The notes beneath the pieces were generated by a model that was not told the DNA's origin, did no database searches, and worked only from the letters and a program-made list of their open reading frames with translations. From positions 19,511,771 through 19,575,770 of the forward strand of contig CM040434.1 of assembly GCA_022702705.1 (NCBI GenBank): a stretch of DNA of 64,000 nt. The letters run 5' to 3'. The position numbers and the translations under genes were made by a program. Positions 55,580 through 64,000 of this stretch are shown piece by piece. This stretch comes from Papilionanthe hookeriana x Papilionanthe teres. Lineage: Eukaryota; Streptophyta; Magnoliopsida; Asparagales; Orchidaceae. Within the stretch, counting starts at the first letter, position 1; every line of letters begins with the position of its first letter.

Positions 55580-57279
55580 GGGGCTGATGCACCAAAATTT
55601 TGTTAGTTTTTATATATATAAATTGTACTCATTTTTGGTGATATTGTACTTTAAAGGAATGCATTTTTCATATTTTGCTGCATGTATGATGATTTTAGGT
55701 GTTTGGAGAAAAAGGAAGTGAAAAGGAACAAATTTGGAGTAAAAAGAGACAAAATGAAAAAATCAGCTTACTGGCGCCGACGGTGCCAGAATGGGCGCCG
55801 CCGGCGCCCAGTTCCAGAGAGTTCAATAATATTATGGCGGACCAGCGCTGACGACGCCCTATCTAGCGCCGACGGCGACCTAAGTCGGTGGAGGCTAAAT
55901 TCAATGTATTTGGATGATTTTTGAGGGTTGCTTGAGGAAACTCTTGGAGAACTCGTTTCTAAACTATTTCAAACAGATTTGGATGCCAAGAAGAAGAGAG
56001 AAGAGTGGGAGAGGAGTCTTTTGAGTGTGAGTAAAGTTTGTTAGGGTTTTGGAGGGTGAGTGTATAAGTGTGTTAAAGTGTGTAGAAGTCTTGTTTTGTG
56101 AGGGATTCTTCTCTGAAGAGTGTAGGAGAAGGAGGAAAGTGAGAGTTTGCTTCTTCCTTACTATTCTAAGGAGGGAATTGAGTGTTGTTGTGAAAAGAGA
56201 AAAGGATTCAAAGGAATAAGGGATTTTCTTGGGGAAGAAATTGAGATAAGTTGTATTTACTTTTGATTTTTTGTATGATTTTACTTTTATGTATGAAATA
56301 AATGTTTTGTTGTATCTTTCTCATGAATTCTGAGTAGTTGACTTTATCTTTCTCTTTGCAATGAGATGTGGTGAAGTAGTGATGTAGATTTGATGCACAA
56401 TTTAAATGTTAAGAAATTGTGATGATTTTTCACCTTGTACTTCATTTAATTTTTGATCTAGTCAATTGAATTCTTAAAAATTATTGTGAAACACTCAATC
56501 CGAGAGGACTAAGTGTTCTACAATAAAAGTGGATAATTCATTCAATGTTCATGAATGAGTTACTAGTTCATGGGGGTTGAGTGCAAATAAATAGGGAAAT
56601 TTCATTTGATGGGCGTTGAATTGGAGATTTTAAGGTGACAGATTGAAATCCCCAATTTAGTCCTAGAGCTTGGTAACTAAAACTAGGGTTAGCCTTCAGG
56701 TGAAGGGAAGTGGGAGCTCTGAAGTGACAGCCAATATACTCCCAGCCTAACCATGGATTTAGGGACTAAGCCTATAATTTGCCAATGTTCTTTACAAAAA
56801 TCTAAATAGGGGTACTCTAAAGAGGGTAAAGAATATGAATGCTTCTATTTGGCATAATATAAAATTTTATCAACTTATATCATTCACTCATTATAGTATC
56901 ATTGTAAGGGGAAATATGTTTTTTCATATTTGAACCTTTTGATACAAAACTTTGTTTGTGTTGGTTAGTTTTGTTTAGAAATTTAGAAGGTAACTTTAGT
57001 TAATTTAACTTTTAGCTATCGTTACACTAGCAACTTTAATATTTCCTAAACTTGCATTGTGAATTGAGTATTAAGTTTCATTGCTATACTATACTTTGAG
57101 TAATTCCAACCTTCCTCGTGAGATCAATAACGAAGACTCCACTAGAGCCCTGTACTACTTAGATGATACGTATACTTGCTTATACGAGTGGATGCTTAAT
57201 TATTAAATTGATCTTACTATGAAACTAAACTGAAACTACCTTTTGAATATTAAAGCTTGTCGCAGCACTGGTCAGGGGC
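55580..57279 (+). repeat. S3: solo Athila-like LTR with its target duplications
   Basis: The LTR is 55585-57274 (1690 bp), starting TGATGCACC and ending CTGGTCA. It is flanked by the perfect 5 bp duplication GGGGC at 55580-55584 and 57275-57279. It splits the OGRE-B gag C-terminus, whose Gln/Tyr/Ser-rich sequence continues on both sides. A GC-rich patch lies at 55770-55890. No internal element sequence is present, so it arose by recombination between two LTRs. Confidence 0.92.
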
Positions 57280-58046
57280 TGACTATACTATTGAGGCTGA
57301 GCATACTGCTGTGAAGGCTAACTGTACTGTGGTGACTGCTGCTCTGTTTGAATGCTCATCGACTGCTTACTCTTGTCGACCATTGCCACTACGCCAGATT
57401 TCTTCTCATAGACCTTTGTTAAGCTAGGCTTCTTGGTCTTTTTTGCAAGCTCCATATGTTCGACTTCTTCTTGTAAATTGCTGGCCTTACTGAGTAACTT
57501 TCCAAAGGACTTAATAGTGAGACCTCTGGGCATGAAGGCTACTGGACAGTGGATACTCTTAAGTATTATCATGATTACATGTTGTTCTTATAGTTGAGGC
57601 TCACACTTCATGTTATGGTTTCTCCATCTCAAAATGTATTCCATTAAGGTCTCGTTAGGCTTTTGTAGTTCCACTACGAGATCTCCTATGGTGACATAGT
57701 GATGCACACCGGCGAATCTCTTCACGAACATGCTTTCCATTTCTACAAAGGTCTTGAATGAACTATTGGGCAATTCAACGTACCAATTGAATGTTATTCC
57801 TAAAAAAGTGCTGACAAACTATGAGAACAATAATGCTTCACTCCCTCATGTATTGCAGCAGCTCGCTTTAAAATAGGTGACGTGCTGTCGAGGATTTACA
57901 GTCTCATTGAACGTCTTCAAAGTAGGGGGCGCAAAGCCTTTGGGGTAAGGCACGCCATAGAACTCCTCCAAGTATGGTCTACCCTTTGAAACTGATGTCC
58001 CTGCTTTAGATTGGGCTAAGGCCTCCCGCACTTGCTGTTCGACCAT
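57280..58046 (-). pseudogene. gag: OGRE-B Gag capsid region
   Basis: Open stretches 57846-58046 (GRPYLEEFYGVPYPKGFAPP, FNETVNPRQHVTYF), 57588-57773 (NSSFKTFVEMESMFVKRFAG, YILRWRNHNMKCEPQL) and 57318-57572 (SFGKLLSKASNLQEEVEHM) align in order with OGRE-A gag residues 388-590. Short breaks separate them. The Gln-rich tail runs into S3. Confidence 0.9.
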
Positions 58047-59773
58047 TTATTTAATGTCCTTTTGCAGTAGATTTTGAATTGGATCTTTCTTTGGCAGCTC
58101 GTCTTCGCTAGAATAAGAGAATCTTTCATCTGTAATATGTATGATTTCAGGCTGATTGACCTCTAGAGATGCTGCTGGTCGTGACTGTGATTGACCATGT
58201 ACTGTGGCTATGACCATCGTGGCAGCGACAATTTCCTCCATTTTCTTCTCCATCAGACTTATATGTTCATCTCTCATCAAAATGGCCCTCTAGAATTCTT
58301 CTACGATGTTCTCCACAGACGAAGGAGCATCACGCACAGATGACGTGGCCTTGGTTTCAACAACATTAATCTCCATGAACTCTTCCTCCATGTAGTCTGA
58401 CAGGTAGTAATCCTCGTTCTTTGCTAGTTCTGAAATCTCAGCTAGAAGCTTTCAAAATTTATCATTAACTGCTTACTTTTTAATTAACTTCAAATCGCTA
58501 AGTTTCCCTCAACTGTCACGACTTTCTGCAACTGATTCAGAAGTAGTGATGGTAGTGGCAACAGGAATATCAAACTCATGCTCCACAAACTTCTCAGAAT
58601 GTACTAGTACAATAACCTTTGGTACACACACTTTCTTCTTAAAAGTAGGCTCCTTGGAACGGAATTTCTTAGCAGGGACATCGAAGTGAAGAGGAGAATT
58701 GTGCTCCCTAGGGTATAGACCATGTACAGAGAAAAATAATCCTCTCCTACCATTCTTCTTTGAGAGTTCCTTATAATTTCCAACAGATGGTACTCTTGGA
58801 CCCAGCTGAGACTTGGCTGATCTGCGTCTTGCGTGTGCCGGAGTGATGGCAATAATATCTGTTGCGGCGATAACAGTACCAACATGTTTCCCTAAGTGGA
58901 GCTTACCGGGAACGCGGGCTGACGGTGCTTCAGACAATTTTTGTACTGGATGATCAGATCTTTCCTTTCTTAGAATCACATTCTTCATTTTTTGGGACAC
59001 TGCACTTCCAATTCTCTTTAGTAGTTTGGCGACTAAGCACTCTTCTTTCTCGCTAGCCTCTGTAATATAGTACGAACTCGGGTGACAGGGGTGGGCTTCT
59101 CCCTCGCCTCATCACGACAATGAAGCAGTGGCAAAGTATCATCAATTATGTGGAGACTTTCATCTCTGATAGTATCCATTAATGGATGAAACCTACTCCC
59201 TCGAAGGAGCAGAGTGGTCTGCAGTACACTAAGTTCCTCCTGCTGTGAAATCTCATCAATCATTAGCAAACTTGCAGCTTGAGCCCTGATGAATTTCAGA
59301 TTCTTGCGGCTGTAGTTCCTCCTTTGAGATCTAGTTAGCGGGATAACTCAGAAGCAGGAACAAAACTTGAAAACTGACGGTGGGGCATCAAACTCATCAG
59401 CTGAATCTTCAAGCATAACCACTTTACCTTTGGCAGACATGAAGGTAGGTGCGGTGACGGTAAAACCTGTAGCGTTGATGACTCTCCTCGGCACAGAGAT
59501 GACTGAATTGATAAGGGCGGAGACCTTCACCTTCTTAGAGGAAGGGAAGTCTTGGTGAGAGTTCAGATCGAACTCAGCAGATGACTCTTGTACTACTTTG
59601 GTGGCTACCTTCATTATCACGAATGAGGCTTTTCCATGCATTACCTCAAACTCACTAAAGCCGGTCCCGAACTGAATTGTAGGTGCTACGATATGAGTCT
59701 CACGGGTAGTGAGCAAGTTGTAGGAGAAAGTGAGCGTCAGGAAAGTTAGCGAAGGCCTAAACCTTATAATCAT
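58047..59773 (-). pseudogene. gag: OGRE-B ORF1 and Gag N-terminal extension
   Basis: From the right: the ORF1 counterpart (59348-59773, IQFGTGF and EFDLNSHQDFP), a stop, TRSQRRN-like sequence, then GSRFHPLMDTIRDESLHIID (59033-59269), a basic part (58509-59000), an acidic stretch, and a coiled coil (58047-58280, MEKKMEEIVAATMVI). ORF1 and the gag start are in the same phase here (59773 and 59269 differ by 504 bp), unlike OGRE-A. This supports an ancestral single ORF1-Gag protein. Confidence 0.85.
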
Positions 59774-60341
59774 AGTTCAAACATTACAAATGAACAGGGG
59801 CTATTCTGTGGACAGGGTACACTTCCATTTTCATTTCATTTTACTTCATTTTACTTTCAAGTATTTATTTTATTTTATCTCTTTCTATTTTCAAAATTTT
59901 CAAAACACATTGTCGAATTAAGCAAATTTAGATATGATTTTCAAAAGTTAAAAGGAGTTTAAGATTTGAGAAGAGTTGGCCCAATTTGCCGATAACAAAA
60001 ATTGAACCCAGAAGGTATAAAACAAGGAAAGTGAAGTGCGGGACCCTGTCTAGGATTACTTTCACAACGAACATTGCTTTGGCAAAACTTTTTCACCAAC
60101 AAACCTATTAGAGGCTCGACCCCACACAAAAGGAAGAAAATCGCAGAGAATCCTGAACCCCTCTGTTTAAGGATGGTTAAATAGATGGTTTTAGAATCGA
60201 GGTGAGTTGAACATACTTTCTGAAGAAATAAATGGGTAAAGTATGCCAACGGAAGAATGGTAATCTGGTTCATGAGGAACATGAATGCATTACCGATGTA
60301 TGAAAATAAAATTTCCTTATCTTAATGGAGAGAGAAACTAA
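59774..60341 (-). other. OGRE-B leader
   Basis: About 570 bp between primer site and ORF1 with no gene I can support. A CTGTCCACAG acceptor-like site lies near 59805 on the minus strand. The frame at 59959-60282 has no recognisable similarity and is probably chance. Confidence 0.6.
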
Positions 60342-60359
60342 CCCCCAGTGGAGTCTCCA
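60342..60359 (-). other. OGRE-B primer-binding site (tRNA-Arg type)
   Basis: On the minus strand TGGAGACTCCACTGGGGG, six bases after the LTR end CCCGACA. It differs from the OGRE-A site at three positions. Confidence 0.8.
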
Positions 60360-60365
60360 GAAATA

Positions 60366-63300
60366 TGTCGGGCACTAAAATGTGTTCAATTTAATTTACA
60401 TATATATGTATATATTAGAGAATTAAAAAATATCATTTTTAATTTTAAAAAATGAAATCAAATCGATATCATACATATAATAGTTTAAATAATCAAACAC
60501 TACACCACAATCCATGTATCTATCCTGAAGAATAGATAGATTGCTTGGTGGTGAGGCTTGCTAAATTATCCATGACATGCGCTTGGTTTACGAACCATTT
60601 ATGTTGACTGACAAATTCCCCTATCTAATATGAAACAACTAGATAGGGTTTATATTACATGGGCTCTTAAACTTTCCTATAAGGGCAGACTTCTATAGTT
60701 AATTACATCTTAAATGGCTGAACTCATTTAAGAAAACTCTCGATTTAGATCAAGATCATGACTTCCAAAAGGTAGGATGGGAATGCCAATAGGGAAAGGT
60801 GTAAATTTGGAACAGTTATTTTTGGAATATAAAGGAAGAAAAGTTAGGGAAGTCACAGATCCTAAGGCGAACATTGAAAACTTCCCAACCTATCATATGG
60901 TTTGACTTCAATTTAGAAGAAATATTGTTGTGTTTCACCATGACAATTTTATTATTTAGAGCTTACGTTTGCATAATGCTGATTATGCAAATAGCCTGGA
61001 AGATAGAATAATTTATGTCATATCTGATAACAACCTCAAAATCCTAAGACAAGTTAGGGCTTATATTGCACGGGGTGCGAAGACCTAAAAGATAAGTTGA
61101 GAGTTTATGTTGCACTAGACAGACAATCTCGAAGTCCCATGTCTTATTTTTTATTTCTAAGGAAATTTTGTTGTTGTAGAGTCCTTTGCTTCCTTGAAGA
61201 TGTTCTTCTACATACCTCATCGTGCTACCCACGGTGTTTGCTCCAAGCTCCTCGTTGCAACAAGTTTAGTTTTAGAGGTGTCAAACGTAAGAAGTTGAGA
61301 GAAGTATCATGATTTAGAGTTCAAGTTTTCTAATGTGTCATGTTTTGATGTCAAATATTTTATTAGGGGGAATTTAAGTTGATTATAGCAACACCGGTTA
61401 GGATCCCACAGTTCTCTCATTCCGCCACTACTATTTTCTTTTGATTCACTTAGTCTAGATGAATTACTAAACTCAAATAAATGAATTCAATACTTTCATC
61501 CGGACAGTGGGAAATCTCGTTAGCAGCCATAGGTTGCCTCATATGAGAGATTCCCGATGATCCAAAGAGACCTTTTAACTTAGTTACAATTATTGAGTTT
61601 TGTTTTGTTTGTGATTAAATTTTGAGTTTTCTTATATTTTTGCTTATTGTGAATCGATTTTTTGGTTTTGAGTTTTGGTTTGTGGCTATTCTAAAAATTT
61701 CAGTTTTGACATGCAAGTTTGGTTTTGTTGTTTTCACATGCAGGTTTATAAGCAAGAAAGTGCAGTAAAGTAAATGCAGAGAAGGAAAGTACGGTAAAGT
61801 AAAGTACTGTAAACTGTAAAAGCGTACCGGTCCTCTTCTCTCACTCCAGTTGAAAGATTAGCTTTTGACATTGTATATAAAATTTTGCAGGGAATCAAAA
61901 TTACATGAAAGAAAAGCAGGAAGTACGGGTTTCAGGTGTGCCTACCGAACCCTATGTCATAACTTGGTGGGTCTCCTATTTGTTGATGTAGAGGATGTCT
62001 TTCTTTAACAAAGTATAATAAGTCCAGTTGCTCTCCAAGGTATCCAGAAGACTTGTGAAAAGATCCTAGGGAACACCCTAGACATTTCATAATCCTTTTA
62101 AATCATCTCAAGTTCATTTGAACTTTTTATATTACTAAATAACTCATCCACATTATACCCTTATGTTCAGTGAACCTTAATGTTTTAATTATCCCTTTAA
62201 GTGGGGTAATCATCATATGATGTTTCATTTATGAATTATGTGTGTAGAGGCCTCTGCGGGAAAATTGATTTATTAAGAATTTTAGGCAATTAGTTTAGAG
62301 TTGGGCTTGTAGTGTTTCAAAGATGTTTGAAGTTGATTATATTTCCTTTTCTAATCCTCGTTAATCTGAACTGAATTAAGCCTAGTTCACTACGAAGCCC
62401 TTAAGACTTAATGGGTAGATTTTTAATTTTAGGAAAAGCTAAGTGTCATTTAATCCTTATCAAATATTTAGATCATCATTCAAACACCAATTAGGGGTAT
62501 TAGATTAGTGGGTTTTTAATTCCAAGGTCAAACCCCTAACCTTAATATCACTTCATTTAATTGACTTCCAAATCATAATAATTTAGGAAATTGCAATTTT
62601 ACTCTTTTAATGGAAAAAGGTGAGATTCATTCCTACCTCTTAATCCCTTTATTTTTCAATCATCTAGAATAGCCAATATATGATCATTCATTACCCATTT
62701 ACCCTTGATTAGACCTAAATGTTAATTAAAATTTAAATTTCATAAGTACAATTTTGCCCCTAAAGGTTTTATCACTTTATAATTCATTAAATTTAACTCA
62801 AATGACTTTGAAATTTTTATGTTACCCCACTTATGGGTCAATTAAAACATCAGAGGAGAAAATGTGATTTTTTCTGAATTTTTAAATTTTTATAATTATT
62901 TAAATGCAAAAATAAGTATTTTTAAAGTTAATTCAATAACTTAACCAAAACAAATTATCTATCCTTAAGAAAATTATTGGAGGTTCCACTTGATCAAATG
63001 ACTACTTAGGCTAATTTTCATGATTTTTTAGTTTTATTTTAATTATTATAATTATTTGTTGGTTTTGAGTATTAATTAAATATAAAATATTTTTGAAGTT
63101 AAAAATTAAGTTTTATATTTTTCTTAAATCTCCCTGAAGTTGAGGAACCCAAAGAAACAAATTTCATATTTTTGTGATTTATATTTTAATTATTGGAATT
63201 ATTTTAATGAAAAATTAAGTGAAATTCAATTTAAGACTTTAAAAAAATAATATCTTTACTTAGAAAATTATAAAATTATTTTAAATGCTCCCAAGTGATC

Positions 63301-64000
63301 AAGAGATCACATGTGACATTTTGATGTATTTTTATATTTGAGTGATTTTTATGATTTTTAATGATTTTTAATTATTTTTAATTATTTAAATATTAAAAAT
63401 GGGTTTAAGAGTGAAGTGTTTTTTTTAATTCCAATTTTATTTTTTCTTAAATTCCTCTGGTCACTAGGAGCTCCCAAAACCAATTTTATAATTTTTTGAC
63501 TTATAGCTTAATTATTATAATTATTTTAATGCACAAAAATAACATTTTACTTGAAAAATCCATTTTTGTAGGTAAATTAATTCCAACTGACTTCAAACTT
63601 TTATGGGGAGCTCCTCTGTTCATTATTCACAGTTGAAGATGATTTTTATGATTTTTCACTTATATTTTAATTATTTAATTTTTAAATTATTTGAATGAGT
63701 TAATTACCATTAAGGTCATTTTTAATTATATAAATTCATTTGATATTTTTCCTAGGGTCCTATGGCTATAATGAACCTACCAAAACAAGTTTTGCATTTT
63801 TCTAATTTATATTTTAATTGTTATAATTTTTAAAGTAAAGCATAGGGGGGGATCTCTAGCTAGAGATGTCTCCTGATCTTGAAAAAATTAGGAAAGATCC
63901 ATAATCACAGAACCCTTAAGCCCTCCAAACCTCATGTCATGGTGAATTTTTTATGCTAAGTTATGACCTAAACAAGGTGTAATGTATTTAATTAAATTAA
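60366..64000 (-). repeat. OGRE-B 5' LTR, last 3.6 kb (runs off the window)
   Basis: On the minus strand it ends CCCGACA at 60366. It aligns with the OGRE-A LTR from its end back to the equivalent of about position 7960. Landmarks are TATCTATTCTTCAGGATAG near 60520, the donor-like CCGGTACGC (61828/61827), a block of AT-rich degenerate repeats (62600-63800), and CTAGGGTCC near 63755. The AAATT microsatellite of OGRE-A is not developed here. Confidence 0.9.

Larger units (their letters stand above)
39304..64000 (-). mobile_element. OGRE-B: older minus-strand Tat/Ogre-like element
   Basis: Same family plan as OGRE-A but diverged. Right to left: 5' LTR (off the window, ends at 60366), primer site, ORF1/gag, protease, RT, gRNH, aRNH, integrase, ORF3 with AlkB domain, tandem repeats, 3' LTR (41756 leftwards, cut at 39304). 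Subtracting the three Athila-like LTR insertions leaves about 13 kb internal, close to the 12.3 kb of OGRE-A. All frames are broken, and integrase has lost a catalytic residue. Confidence 0.92.

Noticed and set aside
61097..61312. 71-aa Cys-rich plus-strand frame
   Set aside because: It lies within the OGRE-B 5' LTR, antisense, with a homologous region in OGRE-A LTRs that is not open.

Overview
The window is repeat DNA from a large plant genome, most likely an angiosperm. I see no host gene, no tRNA or rRNA and no bacterial signal. Nearly every base belongs to LTR retrotransposons of the Ty3/gypsy superfamily. Two lineages are present. The first is a Tat/Ogre-like lineage: very long LTRs, an Arg-tRNA-type primer site, two RNase H domains, and an extra reading frame before gag and another after integrase. 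The second is an Athila-like lineage: 1.7-1.8 kb LTRs, an Asp-tRNA-type primer site, and a post-pol plant transposon protein domain.

Layout. The elements form a nest that can be read from junctions. OGRE-B (minus strand, 39304 to beyond 64000) is the oldest layer. Its 3' LTR stops at 39303, where ATH-2 begins (plus strand, 35124-39303, continuing left of the window). ATH-2 is cut at 35123/35124 by ATH-1 (minus strand, from before position 1 to 35123). ATH-1 is cut inside its protease by OGRE-A (plus strand, 4589-31312), a 26.7 kb element with 7.28 and 7.18 kb LTRs and a 5 bp target duplication with one mismatch. Inside OGRE-B lie three further Athila-like LTR pieces: S1 (50779 to about 53205, plus), S2 (about 53206-54760, minus) and S3 (55585-57274, plus, a clean solo LTR with a perfect 5 bp duplication).

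OGRE-A reads 5' LTR, primer site, ORF1, gag, protease, RT, gRNase H, aRNase H, integrase, ORF3, a 3' UTR with a 46 bp tandem array, 3' LTR. OGRE-B has the same order on the other strand. All coding regions carry stops or frameshifts, so neither copy is autonomous as it stands, although the OGRE-A integrase core is spoiled by only two nonsense codons.

The most interesting content is ORF3, downstream of integrase in both OGRE copies (21056-22533 plus; 44200-45731 minus). Its C-terminal half is an AlkB-type Fe(II)/2-oxoglutarate dioxygenase resembling the plant ALKBH9-type RNA m6A demethylases, with the HxD and distal His iron ligands and the Arg-rich 2OG-binding end visible in both diverged copies. 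The N-terminal half holds a basic, nuclear-signal-like stretch and, in OGRE-B only, a two-CxxC zinc ribbon. Splice-acceptor-like sites sit just before ORF1 and ORF3, and a donor-like site is kept in all three available OGRE U5 regions, which suggests a spliced ORF3 mRNA. A retrotransposon carrying its own RNA demethylase is the best candidate here for an undescribed system.
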